NCBI GenBank assembly: GCA_049322695.1
Contig: JBMORW010000027.1
Coordinates: 221,508-285,507 of the forward strand
Reading direction: 5' to 3'
DNA: 64,000 bases
Origin: CALGKJ01 sp049322695
GTDB lineage: Bacteria > Bacillota > Clostridia > Lutisporales > Lutisporaceae
The translations under genes and the position numbers were made by a program. The notes under the pieces are model-generated. The model was not told the DNA's origin. It saw only the letters and a list, made by a program, of their open reading frames with translations, and searched no databases. Numbering within the stretch: the first letter of the stretch is position 1; each line of letters begins with the position of its first letter. Positions 25,532-34,745 of the stretch are shown here, piece by piece.

Positions 25532-27166
25532 TCATCTCATATTCTTGGCGATAAACCATTTTTCAATGCTGTCAAAGGGATTCACCGTGCTTGGCTTAAT
25601 ATCGCCCTTTATCTTGTTTCTTGTTACAACGGCACCCTCTCTGAAGAAAAGGCTTATACAGGGAAGCTCTTCTATAAAAAGAGCCTGAAGCTTTTTATAC
25701 GCTTCCTTTCTGGCTTCGTCAGTCATGGAGGTATATGTTTGATACAGTATACTATCCATATCGGCATTGGAATATGAGTAGTAGTTTTTACCTGCTTCTA
25801 TCTGTGAAGTATGAAATGCAAAGGATAAATCTTGTGAAGGCGATAGATTATAGCCTGTCAGCACTGCTTCAAACTGCTTTGTTTCCAGTGCAATCTTCAT
25901 TTCATCGAAACTAAGCAGCTTAACATGGACTGTAAAGCCTGCATCACTGAGGTTCTTCCTTATGTCCTCAATGGCATTTTTCCTGAAATCATTCTCTTCA
26001 TTTGTTATTATCGTAATATTCAATTTCTGTACTGTGCCCTCCACAATACGTTCTAATATCTTATCTCCGTCAACATCTTCAAATCCGGCAGATTTCAGTA
26101 TGCTTTGAGCATCAGAGATATTATAGCCTGCTTTAGTAACAGTTCCGTCATACAGCCATGATTTTGGATTTATTGGTGCATCCGTTAATACTGCATTTCC
26201 CAACAAATACTTATCCACCAATGCTTTTCTGTTTATTGCAAGCATCATTGCTTTTCTTACAGCTTTGTCCTTTAGCACAGGACTGTTATGATTCAGTCCG
26301 ATAAAATCATAATACATGGAAACATATTTATATGAGCTGACATCCTTGAGTTCATTATATTTTTCCCAGTCATAAGACAGTGTATTCAATATATCCAGCT
26401 CTTTAGACTGGAAGGCTGTTGAAAATGCTTCCGTATCATTTATGAACTTTATTCTGATTTTTTCAATATATGGTTTTGTCTGGTTATTTTTCTGCAGCTC
26501 AGACAAGCCCACCCAGTTTTCATTTCTTTCCAGTTCCATAAACTCAAGCTTATCATAGGAGGAAATCTTGTAAGGCCCTGAGCAAACAGGTACAGCATCA
26601 GGATTTCTTGAGTATATATGTTCAGGTATTATCGGGAAGCACAGCATATCGATGGCATTGGAAAATGGCTGATCGAATGTGATGCTTATGGTTTTTTCAT
26701 CTAATACTGTATAGGAATAAATATGCTCAAGAGTGCTTTTATATAATGAAGCACCGGCTGCCTTTATGGTGTCCAATGAATATTTAACATCACTTGAGGT
26801 TATTGGCTTTCCATCACTCCATAGCAGGTTATCCTTAAGCCTTACTATACATTCAGATGAGCCATTCTCGAAGCTCCAGCCTTCAGCTAGAACAGGCTGA
26901 AGCTTCAAGCTTTCATCGTACTCAGCCAGGCCATGAAAAATAAGCTTGGTTATATCCATATAGCTTTTGCTGTCTGTTATAAGAGGATTCAGACTCTTTG
27001 GCTCCATGGAGCCCATTAGCATTGTTCCTCCCTCCGAGGGAGCTTCATCCTCAACAGTAATTTCTATTTTCTCGGGCTGTTCAGTTTTTTCACATCCACA
27101 GAAAAAAAACAATGTTGCTACTATACACACCAATAGTAGTCTTATCTTCGGCTGGTTACTTTTCAT
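25532..27166 (-). CDS. Peptide-type ABC transporter substrate-binding lipoprotein (SBP family 5)
   Basis: 544-residue extracytoplasmic binding protein of the OppA/DppA class. The N-terminus has a basic start, a hydrophobic segment and lipobox-like FFCGC, with the last Cys the probable lipid site. The mature part opens with GGTMLMGSMEPKSLNP and has VRLKDNLLWSDGKPITSSDV, hallmarks of SBP_bac_5. No permease or ATPase genes lie nearby, so it is an orphan. The start is the ATG at 27166, with GGAG 7 nt before; it overlaps the stop of the transglycosylase gene by 4 nt (ATGA). Confidence 0.88.
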   Translation of the reverse strand: MKSNQPKIRLLLVCIVATLFFFCGCEKTEQPEKIEITVEDEAPSEGGTMLMGSMEPKSLNPLITDSKSYMDITKLIFHGLAEYDESLKLQPVLAEGWSFENGSSECIVRLKDNLLWSDGKPITSSDVKYSLDTIKAAGASLYKSTLEHIYSYTVLDEKTISITFDQPFSNAIDMLCFPIIPEHIYSRNPDAVPVCSGPYKISSYDKLEFMELERNENWVGLSELQKNNQTKPYIEKIRIKFINDTEAFSTAFQSKELDILNTLSYDWEKYNELKDVSSYKYVSMYYDFIGLNHNSPVLKDKAVRKAMMLAINRKALVDKYLLGNAVLTDAPINPKSWLYDGTVTKAGYNISDAQSILKSAGFEDVDGDKILERIVEGTVQKLNITIITNEENDFRKNAIEDIRKNLSDAGFTVHVKLLSFDEMKIALETKQFEAVLTGYNLSPSQDLSFAFHTSQIEAGKNYYSYSNADMDSILYQTYTSMTDEARKEAYKKLQALFIEELPCISLFFREGAVVTRNKIKGDIKPSTVNPFDSIEKWFIAKNMR

Positions 27167-27756
27167 TTTGTATCTCCATCCTCTGTAATATTGGACCAAT
27201 TATAGAGTCTTGTATATATATTATAGTTTCTCTTAACTCTCTTAATAAATTCATCTGTTTCTTTAAAAGGGATTACATCCAAGGTTTTTCCGTCTTCACT
27301 CAAACTGCTGTCCTTTAGCCATTTATCAACATTCCCTCTTCCTCCATTGTATGCTGCCAGTACAAGCCTCATGTCATTTCCGAAATACTCATGAAGATGC
27401 CTTATATACCAGCAGCCAAATCTGATATTGATTTCGGGCTCATATAGCGATTCATCGCTGTAATTCTCGACTTTCAGCTTATCTGCGATCCATTTTCCGG
27501 TAGACGGCGTTATCTGCATCAATCCTCTTGCGCCCTTAGGAGACTCTGCAAAAGTAAAGAAATTGCTTTCTGTCTTTATTACAGCCGCAATCATTGGAGC
27601 TTCTATCTGATATTCCTTGGAATATTTATGTATTATATCCTCAAAATGTAAAGGATAAAGAAGCCTGAACCCTTGAGGTATGAAGTATATCAGAAAATAC
27701 AGTATACTTATTATAAAAAGCAGCTTTATAATTCTGCCAAATCTGACCGTACCCAA
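27163..27756 (-). CDS. Lytic transglycosylase (SLT domain), membrane-anchored
   Basis: 197 residues: one N-terminal transmembrane helix (about 9-27), then an SLT domain. The catalytic Glu is in VIKTESNFFTFAES, followed by GARGLMQITPSTG, NIRFGCWYIR and LAAYNGGRGNV. It cleaves peptidoglycan. The start is TTG directly after the coaE stop (TAATTG), with GGGGAG 8 nt before. The chain polA-coaE-slt-SBP is close-packed, in one direction and likely one transcript. Confidence 0.9.
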   Translation of the reverse strand: MGTVRFGRIIKLLFIISILYFLIYFIPQGFRLLYPLHFEDIIHKYSKEYQIEAPMIAAVIKTESNFFTFAESPKGARGLMQITPSTGKWIADKLKVENYSDESLYEPEINIRFGCWYIRHLHEYFGNDMRLVLAAYNGGRGNVDKWLKDSSLSEDGKTLDVIPFKETDEFIKRVKRNYNIYTRLYNWSNITEDGDTK

Positions 27757-28359
27757 TTAACTATCTCCCCTAGAAATATTATTCCACAAGTTGGTAACGA
27801 TATCTTCAACCTCTTCAATAGGCTTATTGTTGTCTATTATTACATCTGCATAATCCATTCTCTGCTGATTGGTAAATTGTGAGTTAATCCTGTTTAAGGC
27901 TTCAAGAGAAGTAAGCCTGTCTCTTTCAATTAGCCTTTGTATCTGTGTTTCTTTGTCGACCACCACAAGCCATACATAATCCACATACTTGTTAAGTCCC
28001 ATTTCTATAAGTATTGCAGCATCAACAACCGCCACCTTACAGCCCTGATCCCTCAAAAGCTCAATTTCCTTTTTGACACTTTCTATTATCTCAGGATGGG
28101 TAATTTTATTCAACAATTCCAGCTTACCTTTATCGGAGAATACGATGCTTCCCAGCTTTTTCCTGTTTATTTCACCGTTAGAAAGCAGTATTTCTCTGCC
28201 ATAACTCTCAATTATCTTATTATATGCTATTTCACCCTTGCTTACAACCTTCCTGGCTATTTCATCAACATCAATGATTATGGCGCCAAATTTTTTAAGC
28301 ATGGATGATACTGTGCTTTTACCGCTTGCAATACCACCGGTAAGTCCAATAACTTTCAT
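27757..28359 (-). CDS. coaE: Dephospho-CoA kinase
   Basis: 200-residue CoaE, the last step of coenzyme A synthesis (ATP-dependent 3'-phosphorylation of dephospho-CoA). The P-loop is GLTGGIASGKS; IIDVDEIARKVV and HPEI follow, and VDAAILIEMGL and RDRL mark the CoA and lid regions. Length is typical. GGGGTGAG precedes the ATG. It sits 30 nt downstream of polA, a common clostridial arrangement. Confidence 0.95.
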   Translation of the reverse strand: MKVIGLTGGIASGKSTVSSMLKKFGAIIIDVDEIARKVVSKGEIAYNKIIESYGREILLSNGEINRKKLGSIVFSDKGKLELLNKITHPEIIESVKKEIELLRDQGCKVAVVDAAILIEMGLNKYVDYVWLVVVDKETQIQRLIERDRLTSLEALNRINSQFTNQQRMDYADVIIDNNKPIEEVEDIVTNLWNNISRGDS

Positions 28360-28389
28360 CTCATCACCCCATATTTTTGCTTAGAGTGT

Positions 28390-30999
28390 TTATTTTGCAT
28401 CATACCAGCTCATTCCACTCTTCACATCTGCAACCAAGCTCGCCTTTAAATCAAATGCATTTTCCATACATTCCTTTAATATAACCTTAACCATATCGGC
28501 TTCATCCTTATGCGCTTCTACAATAAGCTCGTCATGTACCTGCAGTATAAGCTTGGATTTCAAGCCCTTTTTCTTCAATTCCTCATATACCTTTACCATG
28601 GCAATCTTGATAATATCTGCAGCACTTCCCTGTATGGGGGTATTCATTGCAATTCTTTCTCCCAGTCCTCTTTGTATGGCATTTCTCGAGTTGATCTCGG
28701 GTATATATCTGATTCTGTTCATTATAGTTGTCACATAGCCTTTTTCGGCTGCATTTTTCACTGTTTCATCCATATACTCTTTAACCTTGGGGTATCTGGC
28801 AAAATACCTGTCTATATACTGCTTGGCTTCCTTCTTAGTTATTTTTAAATCTCTTGAGAGTCCAAAATCACTAATGCCATATACTATACCAAAATTAACT
28901 GCTTTTGCACGGGATCTCATGATGGAAGTGACCTCTCCAAGGGGTACTCCAAAAACCTCTGAGGCAGTTCTGGTGTGTATATCCTGCTTGTTTGCAAAGG
29001 CATCTATCAAGCCGGGGTCATCTGATATATGAGCCAGCACCCTCAGCTCAATCTGCGAATAATCTGCATCCACCAACACAAACTCTTCATTTGTCGGTAT
29101 AAAAACCTTTCTTATTAGTCTGCCGTTTTCCGTCTTGACAGGTATGTTTTGCAGGTTAGGGTCCGTGCTGCTCAATCTGCCAGTCGCTGTAACAGTCTGA
29201 TTAAGCTTGCTGTGGACCTTGCCTGTTTTGGGGTTTATAATTGCAATAAGCCCGTCTATATAGGTTGACTTAAGCTTTACCAGCTGTCTGTACTCCAGCA
29301 GCTTATCAATAATAGGATGCTTTTCGCTTAATGCTTCCAGAACCTCCACATCAGTGGAATATCCTGTTTTAGTCTTTTTTATGACAGGAAGCTGCAGCTT
29401 ATCAAATAGTATGACGCCAAGCTGTTTTGTAGAATTAATATTAAACTCTTCTCCGGCATATTCATATATGCCTTTAGTCAGTTCATCAATCTGGCTGGCG
29501 AAGTCTGCAGACAATTCTTCAAGAGCCTTTTTGTCAACTTTGAAGCCTTCATGCTCCATATCTGCCAGTATGGCTGCAAGAGGAAGCTCTACCTTATAAT
29601 AAAGCTCCTTCATATTCAGCTCAACCAGCTTCTCCAGCAGCTTACCCTTAAGCTCAGCTATAGCCTTTACACTGCTGCAGTATAACTCTGTCGATACACC
29701 TTCCTTACTGCTGTAATCATCTATTTCTGTTCCGTTTATGTCATAGCATATCTCTCTAAGCGTATATGAGCTTTTTGAAGGATTTATCAGATAAGCTGCT
29801 ATCATTGTATCAAAGCCCACAGCCTTTACTTCAATACCAAGCTCCATCAATACCAATATGTCCTGCTTAATATCATGACTTATCTTTACTATATCTTGAG
29901 ACTCCATAATCTGCTTAATATGATTTATACTGCTGAAATTGATATTGAAATAGAGCTGTTCGGAATCCACATTGAAATATATGTAATCAGACAGCTCGGT
30001 GCTGCCCTTGCATATTTTGAAAAAAGCTTCTCCTTTTTTCTTCAGCTTAGCTAAAAGCTCATCAAACTCATCCTGCTCGCAAAGTTCCCTACAGCTTAGC
30101 TTAACATCTTCCTTTTGGGCAGCAGCACTGCCCGCTGCTCCTAGCTTATCCAAAAGACTCCTGAACTCCAACTCTCTGTACAGCTCCGCAAGCTTGGCAT
30201 TATCCGCCTGCTTAAGCCTGTACTCTTCAAGCCGGGATTCAACAGGAACATTTCTCACGATAGTTGCAAGCTTCTTTGAAAATAAAGCCTGTTCTCTATA
30301 CTCGGTAAGATTTTCTCTAAGCTTATTCTTTTTTATATCACCAACACTATCAAGTACTTTTTCCAACTTATCATATTGCTTTATCAGTTCCAAGGCTGTT
30401 TTTTCTCCCACCCCCGGAACGCCTGGTATATTATCTGATGCATCTCCCATAAGTCCCTTCATGTCAGTAACCTGATCAGGCCTTATTTCGTAATCCTCCA
30501 TTAGTCGAGCCTCATTGTATTCAACGATGTCGCTAATACCTTTTTTAGTTATCATCACATGAACCTTGTCGCTGATGAGCTGAAAAGCGTCTCTGTCGCC
30601 TGTAACTATCAGAGTCTCCAAGCCCATTTCGTCGGAATATCTCGATAATGTGCCTATTACATCATCAGCTTCAAATCCATCCAGCTCCACCTGGTTGATA
30701 TTCATGGCAGCTATGACATTTTTCAGTAGAGGTATCTGCTCAGCCATCTCTTCTGGCATTTTTTTCCTGTTTGCCTTATATTCGGCATACTCCTCATGTC
30801 TGAAGGTAGGAGCTTTTCTGTCAAATGCTATTGCCATATAATCCGGTTTGAACTCTTCAAATATCTTGTTCAGCATATTTACAAATCCGTATATTACGTT
30901 GGTATGCATACCCTTGGTGTTTGTCAGGTTTGGCAGCGCATAAAATGCTCTATGCATAAGGCTGTTGCCGTCTATAAGTATAAACTTCTCGTTCTTCAT
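28390..30999 (-). CDS. polA: DNA polymerase I
   Basis: 869-residue Pol I for Okazaki-fragment processing and repair. The N-terminal 5'-3' exonuclease domain (1-290) has LIDGNSLMHRAFYA, DGFEADDVIGT and GLMGDASDNIPGVPGVG. The middle 3'-5' exonuclease domain lacks the DxE metal motif (FFKICKGSTELSDY in its place), so proofreading is probably absent, as in Bacillus. The polymerase domain has motif A (DADYSQIELRVLAH), B (RSKAVNFGIVYG-type) and C (VHDELIVEA). The frame begins with TTG at 31011, which overlaps GGAGGAG; the ATG at 30999 is chosen. Confidence 0.96.
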   Translation of the reverse strand: MKNEKFILIDGNSLMHRAFYALPNLTNTKGMHTNVIYGFVNMLNKIFEEFKPDYMAIAFDRKAPTFRHEEYAEYKANRKKMPEEMAEQIPLLKNVIAAMNINQVELDGFEADDVIGTLSRYSDEMGLETLIVTGDRDAFQLISDKVHVMITKKGISDIVEYNEARLMEDYEIRPDQVTDMKGLMGDASDNIPGVPGVGEKTALELIKQYDKLEKVLDSVGDIKKNKLRENLTEYREQALFSKKLATIVRNVPVESRLEEYRLKQADNAKLAELYRELEFRSLLDKLGAAGSAAAQKEDVKLSCRELCEQDEFDELLAKLKKKGEAFFKICKGSTELSDYIYFNVDSEQLYFNINFSSINHIKQIMESQDIVKISHDIKQDILVLMELGIEVKAVGFDTMIAAYLINPSKSSYTLREICYDINGTEIDDYSSKEGVSTELYCSSVKAIAELKGKLLEKLVELNMKELYYKVELPLAAILADMEHEGFKVDKKALEELSADFASQIDELTKGIYEYAGEEFNINSTKQLGVILFDKLQLPVIKKTKTGYSTDVEVLEALSEKHPIIDKLLEYRQLVKLKSTYIDGLIAIINPKTGKVHSKLNQTVTATGRLSSTDPNLQNIPVKTENGRLIRKVFIPTNEEFVLVDADYSQIELRVLAHISDDPGLIDAFANKQDIHTRTASEVFGVPLGEVTSIMRSRAKAVNFGIVYGISDFGLSRDLKITKKEAKQYIDRYFARYPKVKEYMDETVKNAAEKGYVTTIMNRIRYIPEINSRNAIQRGLGERIAMNTPIQGSAADIIKIAMVKVYEELKKKGLKSKLILQVHDELIVEAHKDEADMVKVILKECMENAFDLKASLVADVKSGMSWYDAK

Positions 31000-31141
31000 A
31001 AGCTCCTCCAAACAAAATAAACTATAAGTATTATTTCCAATTATCTAAAAGATTCTATAAAAAATTATAAATTAATGAAGCCTATTATGCAATGTAATAA
31101 GCTCAAAGTATTGTATAAATCTAAAGTTTATTAAATCAAAA

Positions 31142-31166
31142 GGATTTGTCCCTTAAGAACAAATCC
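31142..31166 (-). terminator. Weak terminator after the anti-sigma gene
   Basis: Arms GGATTTGT (31142-31149) and ACAAATCC (31159-31166), 8 bp, followed on minus by TTTTGATTT. It could end the sigma/anti-sigma transcript or act as an attenuator before polA. A minus-strand TATAAT lies just upstream of it. The GC-rich bases at 31200-31225 resemble the dispersed repeats. Confidence 0.45.
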
Positions 31167-31228
31167 CTATATTATACACCATGTTTAGCTGTCAACACGA
31201 AACCGGCGGTCGGCAGCTGGCGGCTTAA

Positions 31229-32617
31229 TTATTTATTATTCACCAATGAGTTCCTTCTACGTTTAAATATGATTGCAAATGTGATTATTGGCACACCGAG
31301 TATCAGTATTACAGGTATGGCCGATATGAGGAATACAAATGTCCTTTCCAATACAGCCTGTATAAGGTTTATGGTTTTGATAAATCCCTTTTGTGCTCTG
31401 GACCACAAGCTCGAAACATTAACGCTCTGGAGCTCCTCTTCCTTTATTTCCGTAAGGCTTATATAGACCGAAGACAGCTGCACCAGATCATCCCAACGCT
31501 TCAGCTCACCCTTCATCATGTCTATCTGCGTCCTTACATTGTTAAGCTCAGTTTCAATTCTGAGTATTTCATCAACGGTAGTCGCTTTGTTCGCCATCAG
31601 ATCCTGAAGTTTCGACTCTTTAAGCTCCATGTTTTTTACTGCAGTCTCCGTATCTCTGTACTGTGCGGTAATATCACTGCCGTTAATATTTTCAGCTTCC
31701 ACCTCTCCCATTGCCTTCAAGCTTTCAAATATGCTGTCAAAGCTGTTTTCAGGGATCCTTATTATTACACTGGCAGTTTTTATGGTAGTTTGCTTAATTA
31801 TCCTTCCATTTTCCTCATCTTCTAGAACAACAGAGCTTACTGTATTCACATTATTATTATTAACCTGTGAGTTTTCCACATAGCCTCCGCTTCCTTCAGC
31901 CAGACTTTTTATCTCATTCACCTTGGCGTCCAGATTGGCAACCTTTATGGTAAGGCTTCCTGACTTGATCACCTTTCTACCGGCAGCTGCCCTGCTGGTT
32001 GTCTGAAGCGCTTCTGTGGCAACTCCATAAGCCGCAGTATCTTTCAGTGTAAAATCAGCTTTTTCGGATACTTCTTCACTGAAGGTCAAACTTATATCAT
32101 TAGAAGCATCTTGTAATGAAGTAACCTGAGGTACAGCGCCGTTAACACCGCCCTCTGCGGGTTCAGCTGCAGGTGCTGCTTCTGCATAGCTTGTATCAAA
32201 GGAGTTGGTAATACTATAATTCATATCTCCTCCTCTGTCAGCTGCACCTATGCTTTCACTCTTTTTTGCATTTCCAAGTAAGAATGACGATCCATTTATT
32301 GAAACAGCTACAATTAAAACAGCTGCGACAAGTCCTGAAGCGGTTTTCCACTTATGCTTACTGAAGAAATCAACAAGCTTGCCCTTATTCTTGCTCTTTT
32401 CCATAACCAGCATCTCATGCAGCTCTTTATGGAAGCCATCAGGCAGCTCTGCCTCTTCAATACTACTGCAATCAGTAACAACTTGAAGTAAAAGCTCGTA
32501 CTCTTCCTTGCAATCCGAACATTGCTGAAGATGCTTTTCAAAGGACGTTCTATCTATTTCGTTAATATCTCGATCTATATATGAAGACATCAAGTTTCTT
32601 GCCAATTCGCATTTCAT
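31229..32617 (-). CDS. Anti-sigma factor with zinc-finger and DUF4349 domains
   Basis: 462 residues. An N-terminal ZAS-type zinc finger has H29-x3-C33-x2-C36 (KHLQQCSDC). One transmembrane helix (about 92-109) follows, then a long extracytoplasmic region with a DUF4349 domain (about 210-450): KSGSLTIKVANLDAKV, GGYVENS, coiled coil LRIETELNNVRTQIDMMKGE, and a C-terminal transmembrane helix ending RRRN. It should hold the ECF sigma factor encoded 23 nt upstream. DUF4349 domains probably sense an envelope signal; that is inference. Confidence 0.88.
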   Translation of the reverse strand: MKCELARNLMSSYIDRDINEIDRTSFEKHLQQCSDCKEEYELLLQVVTDCSSIEEAELPDGFHKELHEMLVMEKSKNKGKLVDFFSKHKWKTASGLVAAVLIVAVSINGSSFLLGNAKKSESIGAADRGGDMNYSITNSFDTSYAEAAPAAEPAEGGVNGAVPQVTSLQDASNDISLTFSEEVSEKADFTLKDTAAYGVATEALQTTSRAAAGRKVIKSGSLTIKVANLDAKVNEIKSLAEGSGGYVENSQVNNNNVNTVSSVVLEDEENGRIIKQTTIKTASVIIRIPENSFDSIFESLKAMGEVEAENINGSDITAQYRDTETAVKNMELKESKLQDLMANKATTVDEILRIETELNNVRTQIDMMKGELKRWDDLVQLSSVYISLTEIKEEELQSVNVSSLWSRAQKGFIKTINLIQAVLERTFVFLISAIPVILILGVPIITFAIIFKRRRNSLVNNK

Positions 32618-32640
32618 AAGTTATCCCTCCCTTCTTCTAA

Positions 32641-33234
32641 TTAGACGTTATATGCTTTGGAAAGTTCCAAACGTGTTTTTAGTTTATCTTTTAATAAGTT
32701 CCTTGCTCTATTGATTCTTGATTTGACGGTCCCGATGGAGCAGGACAGGATACCGGAAATCTCTTCATAGCTGAAGCCTTGTACGTCTCTTAGTACTATT
32801 ACGCTCTTGTACTCCTCAGTCAGCTCATTAATAGCATTCAGTATTACCTGTTTGTCCTCCTTGCGCTGGTACTGTTCCTCAGGAGTGGCTTCATCAGATC
32901 TCAACTCCAGCTTGATTTCACCATCCTCTGTTTCCAGCCCTCCGTCTATAGAAATCGCTCTGCCATTTTTCCTCTTTCTTATTTCATCCAAACATACATT
33001 TGTTACTATTCTATACATCCAAGTAGAAAACGCGGACTGTTCTTTAAAATTGGAAATAGACTTATATATTCTTACTAAGGCTTCCTGAGTCATATCCTTT
33101 GCATCTTCTTCATTCCCCATTATCCGAAGAGCTATGTTGTATGCCTTCTTTTCATATGATGCTATAAGTATCTCAAAGGATTCAATATCCCCAGACTTGC
33201 TGTGCTTAACCAGAAGTCTTTCATTCTCGCTCAT
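32641..33234 (-). CDS. ECF-family RNA polymerase sigma factor
   Basis: 197-residue SigW-like extracytoplasmic-function sigma factor. Region 2 (about 24-92) has AKDMTQEALVRIYKSIS and FSTWMYRIVTNVCLDEIRKRK. Region 4 (about 137-187) has LRDVQGFSYEEISGILSCSIGTVKSRINRAR. It has no region 1 or 3. The downstream gene encodes its membrane anti-sigma factor. GGAGGGGGTACGAGG precedes the ATG. A matching ECF-type promoter lies upstream, so autoregulation is likely. Confidence 0.95.
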   Translation of the reverse strand: MSENERLLVKHSKSGDIESFEILIASYEKKAYNIALRIMGNEEDAKDMTQEALVRIYKSISNFKEQSAFSTWMYRIVTNVCLDEIRKRKNGRAISIDGGLETEDGEIKLELRSDEATPEEQYQRKEDKQVILNAINELTEEYKSVIVLRDVQGFSYEEISGILSCSIGTVKSRINRARNLLKDKLKTRLELSKAYNV

Positions 33235-33350
33235 CCTCGTACCCCCTCCTGTCTAACTCAAATATATCTATAGTAAACTATACCACATGTTATTACCATA
33301 ATTATACATATTTTCAAAAAATAAATACATTGACTGCATTACTTAATTTT

Positions 33351-33377
33351 GACGTAAAAAGTTCGAAATAGGTTCCA
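33351..33377 (-). promoter_or_regulatory. ECF-type promoter of the sigma/anti-sigma operon
   Basis: Minus strand: TGGAAC (33377-33372), 17-nt spacer, CGTC (33354-33351). This matches the -35 (TGAAAC/GGAAC) and -10 (CGTC) of ECF sigma promoters. It lies about 117 nt before the sigma gene, just after the stop of the hydrolase gene. Confidence 0.6.
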
Positions 33378-33384
33378 CAAAAAA

Positions 33385-34329
33385 CTACATTATTTCTACA
33401 TTTTTTGTTTTTCTGTATGGATGGAAAATCGAGCTTATTACCTCAAAATCTTTATTGATTACTGCAGTGGCATGATGCAGAAAGTCCTCAGCTATATAAT
33501 ACCTTAAATCAATCAGATTGAAAACATACTTATCACTTTCCGCATCACATTCTATATGGAATACCGGAGTAAACTGTTTGAAAAAGCTGCCAAGTACTGT
33601 ATTCATCACAATGCTTTGCTTATCAAAATCGATGTTATCAAGCACTCTTATCACTCGATGTTTTCTCGGCATAATATTTATCTCTCCAATAATCTTCTGT
33701 TTATCGGTAAATATTATGAAGTGCCACTTTGTCAGACCTATCATTGATGGAAGCACTCTCATATATTTCATATTATAAGTTTTTCCATAGCTTTCATCTA
33801 GTATTTTCCTGACTTTTGCTCTCATATAAAGTCTCAGACCCAGATAATATAAGAAAGCTCCTGCAACCAGGTACGATGGTATATGCTCCTTAAATATCGG
33901 GAATATTATGAGAGATGATATTATTAGCAGCATCGGATCATAAATCAGCAAAAGATCAAATGCTATTTTTTTGTTGTAAAACGGCCATAAAAACTTTGCA
34001 CCGTATGAGTTGGTCAGATCCAGCAGTGTATGTGACAGACAACCCGCAAAGGTCAATGCCATGATTTTGATTGGTGAGGAAGCTCCAAACACCAGCCATA
34101 AAGCTGTACCTATAATAAGCGAATAAAAAATCAGCATAGGAATAGAGTGTGAAATTCCCCTGTGGTTTTTAAGATAATAGTAATCCCCTTTTAATTGCAT
34201 GACAATATCAATATCTGGTGCCATGGCACCTGCAACACAACCTATCAAGGCTGGATTCGACAGGCTGACGGGCTCACCTGACAGAACAGCCAGGCTTAGT
34301 CCTACTATTGCATGAGTTATTGGATCCAT
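33385..34329 (-). CDS. YdjM-family membrane-bound metal-dependent hydrolase
   Basis: 314-residue protein of the LexA-binding, inner-membrane putative hydrolase family (YdjM/DUF457). The His/Asp motifs are MDPITHAIVGLSLAVL, GAMAPDIDIV, HRGISHSIPML and CLSHTLLDLTNSYG. Four to five transmembrane helices span about residues 20-175, followed by a soluble C-terminal half unlike E. coli YdjM. Proteins of this fold act on membrane lipids or remain uncharacterised. AAGGGGGATATATA precedes the ATG. It is monocistronic. Confidence 0.82.
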   Translation of the reverse strand: MDPITHAIVGLSLAVLSGEPVSLSNPALIGCVAGAMAPDIDIVMQLKGDYYYLKNHRGISHSIPMLIFYSLIIGTALWLVFGASSPIKIMALTFAGCLSHTLLDLTNSYGAKFLWPFYNKKIAFDLLLIYDPMLLIISSLIIFPIFKEHIPSYLVAGAFLYYLGLRLYMRAKVRKILDESYGKTYNMKYMRVLPSMIGLTKWHFIIFTDKQKIIGEINIMPRKHRVIRVLDNIDFDKQSIVMNTVLGSFFKQFTPVFHIECDAESDKYVFNLIDLRYYIAEDFLHHATAVINKDFEVISSIFHPYRKTKNVEIM

Positions 34330-34397
34330 TATATATCCCCCTTATCTAATACAGATTGCAGGAATACCGGAAGGTATTACTTCAATGTTTTACTGTA

Positions 34398-34436
34398 CAA
34401 TAGAACATTGCGCAATAGAACACTGCGCAATGAAAG
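34398..34436. repeat. Tandem 15-bp repeat
   Basis: Two copies, CAATAGAACATTGCG (34398-34412) and CAATAGAACACTGCG (34413-34427), then a partial third, CAATGAAAG. The junctions contain ATTGCGCAAT, a 10-bp palindrome. It lies 70-110 nt upstream of the YdjM-type gene. Confidence 0.7.
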
Positions 34437-34554
34437 TTCATGTCAATATATTCGTACCTACATTATATCAATATGCAGGCAACATATAAAATGCAATTGT
34501 TGTAAACAAAAACGTCTGCTTATTAATTAATGGCAAAATTACGAGATTTTATTA

Positions 34555-34583
34555 TTGCTTTTTATATGCCTATATGCTAATAT
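34555..34583 (+). promoter_or_regulatory. Promoter of tRNA-Leu(CAA)
   Basis: TTGCTT (34555-34560), 17-nt spacer, TAATAT (34578-34583). The tRNA begins 14 nt later. Confidence 0.65.
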
Positions 34584-34597
34584 ATATAACGTGACAT

Positions 34598-34680
34598 GCC
34601 GAAGTGGCGAAATTGGCAGACGCACATGACTCAAAATCATGCGGGAAACCATGCCGGTTCGAGTCCGGCCTTCGGCACCA
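34598..34680 (+). tRNA. tRNA-Leu, anticodon CAA
   Basis: 83 nt including encoded CCA. Acceptor GCCGAAG pairs with CTTCGGC; D-arm has TTGGCAGACGC; anticodon stem CATGA/TCATG encloses CTCAAAA, giving CAA; a long variable arm and T-loop GTTCGAGTC follow. It reads UUG codons. Confidence 0.97.
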
Positions 34681-34693
34681 TATATTGAAAGTT

Positions 34694-34727
34694 AAGGGCT
34701 TTGTTCTTTTGAACAAAGCCCTTTTTT
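34694..34727. terminator. Bidirectional intrinsic terminator
   Basis: Arms AAGGGCTTTGTTC (34694-34706) and GAACAAAGCCCTT (34711-34723), 13 bp, TTTT loop, T6 tail. It separates tRNA-Leu(CAA) from the convergent CNNM/CorC gene. Confidence 0.92.
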
Positions 34728-34745
34728 ATGAAAAAGAACTGCATT

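Noticed and set aside
34398..34436. Replication origin iterons
   Set aside because: Only two full units, no DnaA boxes and no replication gene nearby.
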